DNA of 50,217 nt, taken from NCBI GenBank assembly GCA_902489795.1, contig CABUBU010000012.1:1-50217 (forward strand). The letters are read 5' to 3'. Positions within the stretch are counted from its first letter, which is position 1, and the number at the start of each line of letters is the position of its first letter. The notes below the pieces were generated by a model. That model saw only the letters and a program-made list of their open reading frames with translations. It ran no database searches and had not been told where the DNA came from. The translations under genes and the position numbers were made by a program. This DNA comes from an uncultured Azospirillum sp. (GTDB lineage Bacteria > Pseudomonadota > Alphaproteobacteria > RF32 > CAG-239). This document shows positions 8,888 through 17,881 of the stretch, in pieces.

Positions 8888-9535
8888 TACGCAGGCGTAA
8901 AGAACGGCAAAAAAATGCATGACCGTGCCGGCAAGCACCATCAGGTGCCAGACGGCATGGGTGTATTTTTTGCTTTTCCAGACGTAAAAGAAAACGCCGA
9001 AAGTGTAAAACAGACCGCCGAGGACGAGAAACAGCGCGCTGACGGCGCTGATTGCGGCAAACAGCTGCCGGGAAACGAAAATGATTGCCCAGCCCATGAT
9101 CAGATAAAGCGAAATCGACCACAGTTTGGTGCCGCTGCCGGAAGTGACGATTTTCAAAACCGTGCCGACCAGCGCCAGACTCCAGATGACGGAAAAAACC
9201 GACCAGCCGATCGGCCCGCGCATGTTGACCAGCAAAAAGGGCGTGTAGCTGCCGGCGATCAGATAGTAGATGGCGATGTGGTCAAATTTTTTCAAAACTT
9301 TTTTCACCCGCGGATAGGGCACGGCGTGGTAAAGGGTGGAGGCCGTGTAGAGCAAAATCATCGAAACGCCGAACACGGCGGTGGAGGCGACGGTCCAAAG
9401 GTCGCCGTATTTTGACGATAGGCTGACCAGAACCGCCAGGCCGGCAACGCTGAAAATGATCCCCAGTCCGTGGATGGCGCAGTTGCATACTTCCTCGCCG
9501 AAAGTGTAGGGACGGACAGCCGACGGTGTTTGCAT
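8879..9535 (-). CDS. Hemolysin III family (PAQR-like) membrane protein
   Basis: 218 residues with seven predicted membrane helices. Family signatures: NCAIHGLGIIFSVAGL in helix 1, STLYHAVP after helix 3, the KFDHIAIYYLIAGSYTPFLL block, MGWAIIF and a C-terminal HAVWHLMVLAGTVMHFFAV. The spaced His/Ser/Asp residues are those proposed to bind metal in the PAQR/HlyIII superfamily. Bacterial function is unproven (membrane or lipid homeostasis has been suggested). The frame is open further upstream, but ATG at 9535 (MQTPSAVRPYT) is best: it has AGGAG nine bases upstream, and the extension is Lys/Thr-rich and unlike the family. Confidence 0.88.
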   Translation of the reverse strand: MQTPSAVRPYTFGEEVCNCAIHGLGIIFSVAGLAVLVSLSSKYGDLWTVASTAVFGVSMILLYTASTLYHAVPYPRVKKVLKKFDHIAIYYLIAGSYTPFLLVNMRGPIGWSVFSVIWSLALVGTVLKIVTSGSGTKLWSISLYLIMGWAIIFVSRQLFAAISAVSALFLVLGGLFYTFGVFFYVWKSKKYTHAVWHLMVLAGTVMHFFAVLYACVLV

Positions 9536-9741
9536 GTTAAAAAACTCCTTTTTTTGCTCTCTTGTTTTTCTTTCTCGTTTGTTTGTTGCACCTGTTGTTG
9601 CATCTTTTGCTTTTTCAACCGAAATCGCAACCGTGATATTAGATAAGACGGACAGATTGAAAATCAAGGGCGGCGGATTAACAAAAAACTAAGTTTTGCC
9701 GGATATACTGTCGGCATAATTTATGAAATGCGAGGTTTGTC

Positions 9742-11202
9742 ATGTTACTCAGTCAGATATTGGCGGGCGTTCCGCTGGCGGAAAAGCTTTCCGGCGATGC
9801 GGAAATTTCCGCGGTCGAACTCGATTCGCGAAAAACGGTGCAGGGAGCGTTGTTTATAGCCCTTAACGGAAAGAATTCCGACGGCAGAAAATTTATTCCC
9901 GACGCATTGGAAAAAGGCGCTGCCGCGGTTTTGTACGACGGCGATTATACTCCTCCGGCAGCTGACGGAGTTTTGTTCATCAGGGCTGACGGTGACATGC
10001 GGCAAAATATTGCCCGAGCGGCGGCCAATTTTTATAAACCGATTCCTCCGTACATTTCTGCTGTTACCGGAACCAACGGCAAAACCTCGATTGCTGACTT
10101 TACCCGTCAGCTGATGAAGAATCTCGGCTATTCCGCGGCCAGTATCGGCACTGTCGGCGTGGTTTCCGACGTGGCGGAAAATGCGGAAACGCTTACCACG
10201 CCGGACAGCGTGACTTTGCACCGGATTTTGCGCGATCTGGCGGTCAGGGGCGTCGACTATGTTTCGCTCGAGGCCTCAAGCATCGGCATTGAACAATACC
10301 GGCTGGACGGGTTGAAAATCAAGGTGGCCGGCTTCACCAACTTCACCCAGGATCACCTTGACTATCACCTGACCATGGAAAATTATCTGAAGGCCAAGGA
10401 AGAGCTTTTTTTCCGGGTAATGGAAGCTGACGGAACCGCGGTTTTGAACGCCGACATTCCCGAATTTGCGGAACTGGCGGAAATTTGCCGCCGCCGGGGA
10501 ATTAAAGTGGTGTCTTACGGCCGTCACGGCAGCGATTTGAAAATATTGTCGCGGGTGCCGCATGCGGAGGGACAAACGCTGGAAACGGAAATAGAAGGGC
10601 ATCCGTATCGGCTGGAACTGCCGCTGATCGGCGAATTTCAGGCGATGAACGTGCTTTGCGCTGTCGGCATGGTGATTGCCATGCATGGTTTTTCCGGCAA
10701 AATCATAGACAGCCTTCCGCATTTAAAAGGCGCGCCCGGCCGTCTTGATCTGGCCGGCCGGCTGACAAACGGCGCGGCGGTTTACATCGATTATGCCCAT
10801 ACGCCGGATGCGCTGGAAAACGTGCTGAAAACCATGCGCCATCATACGGCAGGCAAATTGTGGGTCGTTTTCGGCTGCGGCGGCGACCGTGATAAACTCA
10901 AGCGTCCGATCATGGGCAGAATAGCCCGCGAACTGGCGGACAGGGCGGTGGTGACCGACGACAACCCGCGTACCGAAGACGCGGCGGAAATCCGTCGGCA
11001 GATTTTGTGCGAGTGTCCCGATGCCGCGGAAATCGGTGATCGGGTGGAAGCGATCAATTATGCCGTTTCCCGTCTGGAAAAAGGCGATATGCTGGTTATT
11101 GCCGGCAAAGGGCACGAAAACGGTCAGAAAATCGGCGACAGGATTATCCCGATGAACGATTTGGAAGAAGCGGCCAAAGCGATTGCGCGGCTTTCCCGCT
11201 GA
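9742..11202 (+). CDS. murE: UDP-N-acetylmuramoyl-tripeptide synthetase MurE
   Basis: 486 residues, three-domain Mur ligase. It adds the third amino acid to UDP-MurNAc-L-Ala-D-Glu in cytosolic peptidoglycan precursor synthesis. Seen here: the N-terminal uridine-binding domain (ALFIALNGKNSDGRKF), the ATP loop TGTNGKTS (110-116), TNFTQDHLDYH with the usual lysine region after it, and the C-terminal DDNPR motif (406-410), diagnostic of meso-diaminopimelate as substrate. GAGG precedes the ATG. In most relatives murE sits in the dcw cluster next to murF/mraY; here it stands alone, followed by a terminator and a long gene-poor stretch. Confidence 0.95.
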   Translation: MLLSQILAGVPLAEKLSGDAEISAVELDSRKTVQGALFIALNGKNSDGRKFIPDALEKGAAAVLYDGDYTPPAADGVLFIRADGDMRQNIARAAANFYKPIPPYISAVTGTNGKTSIADFTRQLMKNLGYSAASIGTVGVVSDVAENAETLTTPDSVTLHRILRDLAVRGVDYVSLEASSIGIEQYRLDGLKIKVAGFTNFTQDHLDYHLTMENYLKAKEELFFRVMEADGTAVLNADIPEFAELAEICRRRGIKVVSYGRHGSDLKILSRVPHAEGQTLETEIEGHPYRLELPLIGEFQAMNVLCAVGMVIAMHGFSGKIIDSLPHLKGAPGRLDLAGRLTNGAAVYIDYAHTPDALENVLKTMRHHTAGKLWVVFGCGGDRDKLKRPIMGRIARELADRAVVTDDNPRTEDAAEIRRQILCECPDAAEIGDRVEAINYAVSRLEKGDMLVIAGKGHENGQKIGDRIIPMNDLEEAAKAIARLSR

Positions 11203-11295
11203 AGTTTCCCCTGCCGGTTGTAATGCCCGGGAAAGATTGCCTGTCTTTCCGGACAATAATTTCCCTGCCGGTCAGAGCGCCGGCAGCGTTACGGC

Positions 11296-11445
11296 AAGGC
11301 GTCTGACCGCTGTTTCTGCCGCCGGCTTCCCGATCGACGACAATGCCGGCAAAGGTACGACAAAGCACTTTTCGCTTATGCCGCAGCATCCTGCTGCTCA
11401 AAGCGTCTGACTGCCGTTTCTGCTGCAGATTGCCAGATCGACGGT
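11296..11445. repeat. Diverged 45-bp direct repeat pair
   Basis: Bases 11296-11340 and 11401-11445 align over about 45 bp with scattered substitutions; both contain GCGTCTGAC, TTTCTGC and GATCGACG. They are about 105 bp apart and lie in the murE 3' flank. Confidence 0.6.
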
Positions 11446-11514
11446 AAAACCAACTGTATGATGATAAAACGCTCCTCGTTTTTTTTGCTGACAATTTTCC
11501 GAAAGACTTGAAAA

Positions 11515-11552
11515 AAACGGCTGCAATCTGTTGATTTGCAACCGTTTTCCTT
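11515..11552 (+). terminator. Rho-independent terminator downstream of murE
   Basis: AAACGGCTGCAA (11515-11526) pairs with TTGCAACCGTTT (11536-11547) with one mismatch and is followed by TCCTTTT. It is 300 bases past the murE stop, so murE mRNA may carry a long 3' tail, or the terminator may belong to a small transcript from the repeat region. Confidence 0.55.
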
Positions 11553-11577
11553 TTGAGAATAACTATAACAAAAAAAG

Positions 11578-11712
11578 GAACAATTTTTTGTTATACAAAA
11601 GCACTATATTATCTTTTTTTATAAAAGTCATCTAACTTGTTATTTTTAGGAACAATTTTTTAAATCAGAAAAATCTGATGTTAACTTGTTGATGTATAAC
11701 AAAAAATTGTTC
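11578..11712. repeat. 135-bp MITE-like element with perfect 19-bp inverted ends
   Basis: GAACAATTTTTTGTTATAC at 11578-11596 recurs as its exact reverse complement at 11694-11712. The 97-bp interior is AT-rich and holds a third, direct partial copy (GAACAATTTTTT, from 11650) and a short hairpin (ATCAG/CTGAT). No target-site duplication is obvious. It could be a MITE-like remnant or a large hairpin. Confidence 0.7.
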
Positions 11713-11830
11713 GTTTAAATCCAACGGGGACATCGAAAGGATAACAGCCGCGGCAGCAGCGGGGATATCTGCCGTTTTTTCTTTCGGTAAATGTTCCCGT
11801 CTTTTTCTTCTTTTATAAAACGCGCTCAGA

Positions 11831-12180
11831 GGGATAACCGGGCAAAAACGGATATTCCCGGTGAACATGAGACAGAAACGGTTGCGAACATGTAGTAGTT
11901 TGATCACGATTAAAAACGATAAGCGGCGTTGTTCGTCCGCTAAGCATTCGGTTACCGGTAAATCGGGAGAAATTGTAGAAAACGTAATAGAACTCCCTTG
12001 GTAAACCGGGGATGAAACAGCAGCAAATCTAATAGCTTGATCATGATCAAAGGTGCGGGGCAGAGCTGTCCGGCCACTATAACGTTAAGCTTCCGAGTAA
12101 ACTTGGGGTTTTCTGCAGGAAATGTACAAACTTCCATTAGCTGACACAAACAGGATTAACCGTTTCCAAGCGCAAACGCC
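11831..12180. repeat. Three degenerate tandem units of about 137 bp
   Basis: Units starting near 11831, 11965 and about 12104 align in order. Shared landmarks are TAGTAGTTTGATCACGAT (11892) against TAATAGCTTGATCATGAT (12030), CGGTAAATCGGGAG (11955) against CGAGTAAACTTGGGG, and GTAGAAAACGTAATAGAACTCCC (about 11975) against a GCAGGAAATGTACAAACTTCC-like segment in the third unit. Identity is low and the third unit is incomplete, so this is old, decaying DNA. Confidence 0.45.
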
Positions 12181-12308
12181 CGGCTCAAAGGCTATGCGGG
12201 CAAGCCGGTCATCCGGCTGGGCCGGATCTCTGCTTCGGCCTGTTTGCACAGACATTCAAATCATAAAAAAATCTGTCTCCGTCGGGCAAAGCCGTTTTGG
12301 GGTGCCCG

Positions 12309-12405
12309 GAAAACTACCGGCTATGCCGGTGGTTCCAAAAAGCTTACAGCTTTGCGTACGAAAAACTCCTTTGCTCTTTCCGTAAAGACGGTCTGCCCGC
12401 TGTCT
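12309..12405. repeat. Dispersed hairpin repeat, copy A (diverged)
   Basis: This stretch matches the window end (copy B, 50099-50185) in the same order: a hairpin AACTACCGG/CCGGTGGTT, TTCCAAA, TTACAGCTTT, AAAAACTCCTTTGCT and AGACGGTCTG. Copy A lacks the inverted AGCAAAGGAGTTTTT arm that copy B has. Confidence 0.65.
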
Positions 12406-12439
12406 TGGAAACAAACATTAAATAAAATAGATGGATCAG

Positions 12440-12710
12440 GAAAGCTTATAACTTTTTTCCATCTCTTCAATTTTACATTCATCCTCTTTGACTTTTCCTT
12501 TCTTCCTTTTTCCATCTTCCGTTTTTCTGTTCTTCGTCTTGGTCTTTTTCTGTTTTTTATTTTTTTCATTCTTCCGTTTTCCTCTTTTCCTATCCATCTG
12601 TTTTTTCGCTCTTTGTTTTTTATTTTTTTCCCTTTCCGTCTTTTCCTCCTATCCTTCTTGTCTTTTCTTCCTTTTTCTTCCGTATTTTTTATATTTTGTT
12701 CTTAGTACAG
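12440..12710. repeat. 270-bp polypyrimidine tract
   Basis: The + strand is almost entirely T and C, with rare A or G. Internal near-repeats (for example TGTTTTTTATTTTTTT at 12551 and again near 12614, about 63 bp apart) suggest slippage growth. Such tracts can form triplex structures. A translated frame (Phe/Leu-rich) spans it but is low-complexity. Confidence 0.75.
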
Positions 12711-13296
12711 AGATTTCTTTGTTGTTGTAGTAAGGATGGTCTGGTAACAATCTTAATAAAAACAAGGGTGTTTTTTGTGAACACATATGCGATGGATGGC
12801 GTACACGGTGGGGAATTCCAAAATATCATGTTATCTTAGCGTTGAAATATTGTGCGAAAGCACTGAAATATTGATAGAGGGGATACGTTTACGGAGGTTA
12901 TCGGCCGGAAGCGGTAGGCATACTTGAATAAGATGCGGATGGAAATGAATGGGGGATGGAGGCGGAGGTCTGTCCGGCGGAGATACCGCCTGAATATTTC
13001 ATAAGCTCAATTATGGGCTAAAAGTGGTTTGTCGATATATGAAAGGTGGAAAGATACGAAATTTCGATATTGCAATCGGGAATTTTGGTGTTGAGGTTAC
13101 TGTGTTGATACAACCGGAAAAATTTCAAAAAAAACAGCCGGGTATGTTCGTAACCGATTAAAAGAAGACGCGGAGTAAAGTCGGTTGACAAAGGATTTTG
13201 CCCCGTTTACGGGTGGCAGGTAATCCTCGTCCTGTCAGACCGTCACATGGCCTTCAGACGCTCGCCGGTACCTTGCAGGGAGAAGACCCCGCATAC

Positions 13297-13326
13297 GAAA
13301 AACCCCACATTATGCGCGGGGTTTCT
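13297..13326 (-). terminator. Terminator of the plsY-dprA-topA operon
   Basis: On the - strand AAACCCC/GGGGTTT (stem 13300-13306 with 13318-13324) is followed by TTTTCG. It lies about 30 bases past the topA stop. Confidence 0.75.
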
Positions 13327-13354
13327 CATTTTGCGTTTGTATTGCCCGCCGACG

Positions 13355-15820
13355 CTATTTTTTGGCAGCGATGATTTTAACCGCTTCTTCCAGCGTCGGT
13401 TCCTTGTCCTTGAACTCTTTCGGCAGGGCGTAATTGGTCTTGCCGCATTTCAGGTAAGGACCGTAGCGCCCGTTGTTAAGCGTGATTTCCAGTTTGCTTT
13501 CCGGATGGGTGCCGATCACTTTCGCCGGCGTTTTTTCGGCGGCGCCTTTCAACAGCTCTTCCGCCCGTTCCAAAGTGATGGAAAAGACGGTGTCGTTGCC
13601 GTAAAGTGATTTGGATTTGTTACCCTGTTTCAGATAGGTGCCGAATTTGCCGATGTTGACCTCAATGCCGTTGCCGAGCTGGCGGGGCAGGGAGAGCAGA
13701 ACCTGTGCCTGCTCAACCGTAATCTCTTCCGGCGCAATCCCTTTGGGCAGCGAGCAGCGTTTGGGCTTGACCTTGCCTTTGGGGTCGTCTTCGCCAAGCT
13801 GGACATAGTGTCCGTAAGGACCTTTTTTGAGATATATCTTCTGTTCGTTCATCTCCCCCAGAACCTTGTCTTCCGGGTTGGGAGCTCTGGTGGCAGCGTT
13901 GGCGGCGGCAGCTTCCTCTTCGGCGGTAGTGTCAACCAGCTGCTGGGTGTATTTGCATTCCGGATAGTTTGAGCAGCCGATGAAAGCGCCGAATTTGCCG
14001 AACTTGATGCCGAGACGGCCGGTTTTGCATTCCGGACAGCTGCGCGGATCGCTGCCGTCTTCCCGTTCGGGGAACAGGTGTTTGGCCAGCACTTCATCAA
14101 TCTTGTCGATCACTTCGCTCATCTGCAGCGGCGTGACGGCGTCGATGTTTTTGATAAATTTGGTCCAGAAACCGGTCAGCAGCTTGCGCCATTCCATTTC
14201 CCCGGCGGATATGTCATCAAGGAATTCTTCCATCTGCGCGGTAAAGTCATATTCGACGTATTTGTGGAAGAAATTTTCAAGAAACGCAGTGACGATTCGT
14301 CCGCGTTCTTCGGGGATAAACCGCAGTTTTTCCACCTTGACGTATTTGCGTTCCTGCAAGACGGCGATGATGGTTGCATAAGTGGACGGCCGGCCGATGC
14401 CCAGTTCTTCCAGTTTTTTGACCAGACTTGCTTCGGTAAAGCGCGGCGGCGGCGCGGTAAAGTGCTGGTCGGTAAAGATTTCGCCTTTGGTTTCCTTTTC
14501 GCCCGCTTCGACGTTCGGCAAAATGCGGTTTTCGTCGTTTTCCTCTTCGTCGTCGAAACTTTCCTGATAAAGTTTCAAAAAGCCGTCGAAAGCGATGACC
14601 TGGCCGTTGGCGCGCAGCGTGATCTGTCCGTCGGCGGAAGTTGAATCGATGCTGACTTTGTCGAGCACCGCCGGGTTCATCTGGCAGGCAACCGTACGCT
14701 TCCAGATCAGTTCATAAAGGCGGTGGGCATCGTTGTCAAGCTTGGTTTCCATTTTTTTCGGCGTGTTGGTAACGTCAGAAGGTCTGATCGCCTCGTGCGC
14801 TTCCTGCGCGTTTTTGGATTTTGTTTTGTATTCTTTTGGTGCTTTCGGCAGATATTCGTCGCCGAAATATTTGACGATGACGTCGCGGCAGGCGGCGATT
14901 GCTTCTTTGGAGAGGTTAACGGCGTCGGTACGCATATAAGTGATCAAACCGTCTTCATAAAGCTTTTGCGCAATCTGCATGGTTTTCTTGGCGGAAAAAC
15001 GCAGTTTGCGGGCGGCTTCCTGTTGCAGGGTAGAGGTTGTGAACGGCGCTGCCGGATAGCGGTTGGCCTTTTTGCGTTCGACGTTGGCCACCGCAAATTC
15101 CTGCGCTTCGATTTTGGCCTTGGCGGCGAGCGCTTTTTCTTCCGTATTGATGTCGAACTTTTCGAGTTTTTTGCCGTCAAGCACGATCAGCCGAGATTTG
15201 ATCAGCGCCTGTTTGGAGGTGAACAGTTCGGCGTCGATCGTCCAGTATTCTTCGGGTTTGAAGTTCTCGATTTCGATTTCCCGCTCACAGATCAGGCGAA
15301 GCGCAACCGACTGTACCCGGCCGGCGGATTTCGACCCCGGCAGCTTGCGCCACAAAACCGGCGACAGGTTGAAGCCCACCAGATAGTCTAGCGCGCGCCG
15401 CGCCATATAGGCGGAAACCAGATTGTCGTCAATTTGACGCGGGTTTTTGATGGCTTCGGTTACCGCTGATTTGGTGATTTCGTGAAAGACGACGCGTTCT
15501 ATTTTTTTGTCTTTGATTTTGCCGCGGGCTTTCAGTTCTTCCAGAATGTGCCAGGCAATCGCTTCTCCCTCCCTGTCCGGGTCGGAGGCGAGGATAATGG
15601 TGTCGGCGTCTTTAACCGCCGCGATGATGTCGTTTAAGCGTTTTTTGCCGCCCGGGCTCAGTTCCCAGCTCATGGCAAAATCGTGGTCCGGCTGTACGGA
15701 ACCGTCTTTGCTCGGCAGATCGCGGATATGTCCGAAGCTGGCAAGCACCTTGTAGTCGGAACCGAGGTATTTGTTGATGGTTTTGGCTTTGGCCGGAGAT
15801 TCTACGATAACTAACTTCAT
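13355..15820 (-). CDS. topA: DNA topoisomerase I
   Basis: 821 residues, type IA. The N-terminal Toprim domain shows MKLVIVESPAKAKTINKYLG and ASDPDREGEAIAWH; the catalytic tyrosine is Tyr295 in GLITYMRTDAVNLS; SAGRVQSVALRL is the conserved DNA-gate motif. One four-cysteine zinc element (CPECKTG...GCSNYPEC, about 590-620) is followed by cysteine-poor GKFGxYLK and GRYGPYLK repeats, the reduced C-terminus common in alphaproteobacteria. It relaxes negative supercoils behind RNA polymerase. Its ATG overlaps the dprA stop by four bases, so the two are translationally coupled. In many relatives rnr follows; here there is a terminator and non-coding DNA. Confidence 0.96.
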   Translation of the reverse strand: MKLVIVESPAKAKTINKYLGSDYKVLASFGHIRDLPSKDGSVQPDHDFAMSWELSPGGKKRLNDIIAAVKDADTIILASDPDREGEAIAWHILEELKARGKIKDKKIERVVFHEITKSAVTEAIKNPRQIDDNLVSAYMARRALDYLVGFNLSPVLWRKLPGSKSAGRVQSVALRLICEREIEIENFKPEEYWTIDAELFTSKQALIKSRLIVLDGKKLEKFDINTEEKALAAKAKIEAQEFAVANVERKKANRYPAAPFTTSTLQQEAARKLRFSAKKTMQIAQKLYEDGLITYMRTDAVNLSKEAIAACRDVIVKYFGDEYLPKAPKEYKTKSKNAQEAHEAIRPSDVTNTPKKMETKLDNDAHRLYELIWKRTVACQMNPAVLDKVSIDSTSADGQITLRANGQVIAFDGFLKLYQESFDDEEENDENRILPNVEAGEKETKGEIFTDQHFTAPPPRFTEASLVKKLEELGIGRPSTYATIIAVLQERKYVKVEKLRFIPEERGRIVTAFLENFFHKYVEYDFTAQMEEFLDDISAGEMEWRKLLTGFWTKFIKNIDAVTPLQMSEVIDKIDEVLAKHLFPEREDGSDPRSCPECKTGRLGIKFGKFGAFIGCSNYPECKYTQQLVDTTAEEEAAAANAATRAPNPEDKVLGEMNEQKIYLKKGPYGHYVQLGEDDPKGKVKPKRCSLPKGIAPEEITVEQAQVLLSLPRQLGNGIEVNIGKFGTYLKQGNKSKSLYGNDTVFSITLERAEELLKGAAEKTPAKVIGTHPESKLEITLNNGRYGPYLKCGKTNYALPKEFKDKEPTLEEAVKIIAAKK

Positions 15821-16959
15821 CTTCTTACTTTCATGTTTTTGCCGGTCAGGGCAATTTTGTTGCCGGGCAGGCGGATGATTTTGTCTTCCATTTCCAATTC
15901 GATCAGGAGCATTGCCACGCTCGGGGCGTCGAGTCCCGAACTGCGGATGATTTCGTCCGTGTCCGTGCCTTCCGCCGACAAATACGCCAAAATCGAATTT
16001 TTATCGCAATTCTTTACCGGTGGAATATCGGCAGTTTTTTGCAAATTGTCAAGGGGCTTTGTAAATAAATCGCATTCGCCGCCGTCGGCCGGCCGGAGTG
16101 GTTCCGGTCTGATTTTGCTGTTTAAAACATTCAGAATGTCGGCGGCGTTTTCCGCCCACAGCGCGCCGCGGCGCAAAAGCGAATTGGGGCCTTCCGAGCG
16201 CGCTTCCCCGGGTGATCCGGGGATTGCGAAAATCAGCCGGTTGCGGTCGGCGGCCATGCGGGCGGTAATCAGCGAGCCGGATTTTCCGGTTGCTTCCGCT
16301 ACCAGCACGGCTTCGCTCAAGGCGGCAACAATCCGGTTGCGGCGGGGAAAGTTACCGCTTTGAGCATTGGTGCCCATAGGATATTCCGATACCAACAGCC
16401 CTTGCTCGCCGATCTGATGATACAGTTCTTCGTTTTCCGGCGGATAGATCCGGTCAATGCCGGTGCCGAGCACAGCAATCGTCGGTCCCCGGCGTTCTTT
16501 GGCATACATGGCGCCCTTGTGTGCCGCGGTGTCAATTCCCCGTGCCATGCCGGAAACGATCAGCACGTTGTTTTCAGTCAGTTCAAAAGATATTTTGGAT
16601 GTCAGCTTGCGGCCGATGATGGTGGCGTTGCGGGTGCCGACCACCGCCACTGCCGGCCGATGGTTTAAAAGTGCGGTGTTTCCCTTGACGTAAAGCAGCG
16701 GCGGAGCATCGTCAAGTTCCGACAGTTTTTGCGGATAGCGGGGATCGGCGGCGGAAAGAACGACGGCGCCGAAACTGCGGACACGCTCCAGTTCTTCTTC
16801 CGCCCATTGCCGGGACGGCACCTTTTTTTTGGCGGCGGTTTCCCGCAAGGCTTCTTCCGCCGAGCCGAAGCGGTCAAGCAGCCGCTTAAAGCCGACCGGT
16901 CCGATCCCTTCGGTGTTGATCAGCTGCAGCCGGGCTGCGATATCGTCGTCTGCGGTCAT
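15817..16959 (-). CDS. dprA: DNA-processing protein DprA
   Basis: 380 residues. An N-terminal SAM/HhH-like segment (LINTEGIGPVGFKRLLDRFGS) precedes the DprA Rossmann core: AVVGTRNATIIGRKLTSKIS, the signature IVSGMARGIDTAAHKGAM, GTGIDRIYPPENEELY, NFPRRNRIVAALS and GSLITARMAADRNR. A C-terminal winged-helix-like segment follows (EIIRSSGLDAPSVAMLLIELE). DprA loads RecA onto incoming single-stranded DNA during transformation, though it is widespread in bacteria without known competence. It overlaps plsY upstream by one base and topA downstream by four, an intact alphaproteobacterial plsY-dprA-topA operon. Confidence 0.95.
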   Translation of the reverse strand: MTADDDIAARLQLINTEGIGPVGFKRLLDRFGSAEEALRETAAKKKVPSRQWAEEELERVRSFGAVVLSAADPRYPQKLSELDDAPPLLYVKGNTALLNHRPAVAVVGTRNATIIGRKLTSKISFELTENNVLIVSGMARGIDTAAHKGAMYAKERRGPTIAVLGTGIDRIYPPENEELYHQIGEQGLLVSEYPMGTNAQSGNFPRRNRIVAALSEAVLVAEATGKSGSLITARMAADRNRLIFAIPGSPGEARSEGPNSLLRRGALWAENAADILNVLNSKIRPEPLRPADGGECDLFTKPLDNLQKTADIPPVKNCDKNSILAYLSAEGTDTDEIIRSSGLDAPSVAMLLIELEMEDKIIRLPGNKIALTGKNMKVRR

Positions 16960-17654
16960 TATTTCTTTGCGCTTTCCGCTGTGTCTTGACTGTTTTCTTT
17001 TGTATCATCGGTCGTTTTATCTTTTTTGCCGAAGGAAATTTTGCTTTCTTCGCCCTTGATCAGCCGGCGGATGTTGGCATGATGGCGGACAACCACCAGC
17101 AGAGCGACCGCGGTGAAAAAGACGCTTTCGACTTCGCCGGCGTAGAAATAGGCGTAAAGCGGCGTCAGCACCGCGGCGGCCAGCGCCGCAAGGGAAGAAT
17201 ATTTAAATAAAAAGGCGAAAACCAGCCAGGTGGCGAGCGCCATCAGCGCAATCGCCGGGTTGATCACCAGAATGAAACCGAAGGTGGAGGCCACGCCTTT
17301 GCCGCCTTTGAATTTCAGCCAGACCGGGAAATTGTGGCCGATGATGGCGGCGGTGCCGGCGTATAGGGCGGCAACCAGGTTGGTTGAGGTGAAAATGCCG
17401 GCAAAAAACATGTCTTCGGCCGGCACGAAGCGAAGCGCCAGCCAGGCGGCAAAACCGGCTTTGGAGGCGTCGAGCAGAACCGTCAGCAGGGCCAGGTCTT
17501 TGCGTCCGGTGCGCAGCACGTTGGTGGCGCCGATGTTGCCGGAGCCGATTTTGCGAATGTCGCCGAGACCGGCCAGCCTGGTGACGACCAGACCGAAGGG
17601 AACGGAGCCGAGCAGATAGCCGCCGATAATGCAGATGATGAAAGTTTCCGTCAT
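16959..17654 (-). CDS. plsY: Acyl-phosphate glycerol-3-phosphate acyltransferase PlsY
   Basis: 231 residues, somewhat longer than the usual 190-210. It transfers acyl groups from acyl-phosphate to glycerol-3-phosphate, the first step of phospholipid synthesis. Typical blocks: GYLLGSVPFGLVVTRL, IRKIGSGNIGATNVLRTGRK, GHNFPVWLKFKGGKGVAS and a C-terminal VVRHHANIRRLIKGEE. About five membrane helices are predicted. The last 30 or so residues form a charged, Thr/Lys-rich tail (GKKDKTTDDTKENSQDTAE) not normally part of the family. First gene of the operon with dprA and topA. Confidence 0.94.
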   Translation of the reverse strand: MTETFIICIIGGYLLGSVPFGLVVTRLAGLGDIRKIGSGNIGATNVLRTGRKDLALLTVLLDASKAGFAAWLALRFVPAEDMFFAGIFTSTNLVAALYAGTAAIIGHNFPVWLKFKGGKGVASTFGFILVINPAIALMALATWLVFAFLFKYSSLAALAAAVLTPLYAYFYAGEVESVFFTAVALLVVVRHHANIRRLIKGEESKISFGKKDKTTDDTKENSQDTAESAKK

Positions 17655-17881
17655 GACAATGTCCTTCCGTTGTTGATTTTACCTTTATGTTTAAAACAGT
17701 TTGCCGCCGATTTAAACCCTTTTTTGCCGCTTATGCAACGATGCCGGCGCATGTTCCCGCTTGACAAGAAGACAAAATATGTCAAAATAAAAAAATCAGT
17801 AAATTTTTTTGTTCATTACTTTGTCGTTTTTTTGACGGTCTTTTCTTTTTTTATGAACTTTTTCTGTTAAACTTAAAATAT

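Larger units (their letters stand above)
11203..13296. other. 2.1-kb gene-poor region with decayed repeats
   Basis: I find no credible gene here: open frames are short, lack ribosome binding sites or are low-complexity. It holds the murE terminator, diverged direct repeats (11296-11445), a 135-bp element with inverted ends (11578-11712), degenerate tandem units of about 137 bp (11831-12180), a dispersed hairpin repeat (12309-12405), a polypyrimidine tract (12440-12710) and a small GNRA-type hairpin (12846-12872; GTGC-GAAA-GCAC flanked by AATATT on both sides). Base composition swings from T/C-rich to purine-rich at about 12.72 kb. The stretch separates the rightward 0-11 kb genes from the leftward topA group. 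Confidence 0.7.

Noticed and set aside
9541..9565. Similarity of AAAAACTCCTTTTTTTGCTCT to the dispersed hairpin repeat
   Set aside because: It is short, contains the ribosome binding site of the hemolysin III gene and lacks all other blocks of the repeat.
9536..9667. Longer start for the hemolysin III gene
   Set aside because: The extension is Lys/Thr-rich, unlike the family, and a good ribosome binding site marks 9535.
11665..12149. Two leftward frames starting MIKLL within the degenerate tandem units
   Set aside because: Similarity between them follows from the DNA repeat; no ribosome binding site, no family, and the third unit has no matching frame.
12244..12730. Phe/Leu-rich open frames over the polypyrimidine tract
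   Set aside because: Low-complexity translation of T/C-rich DNA in two frames, so not a membrane protein gene.
12720..13200. RNase P RNA, tmRNA or SRP RNA in the purine-rich stretch
   Set aside because: None of the conserved cores of these RNAs could be found on either strand.
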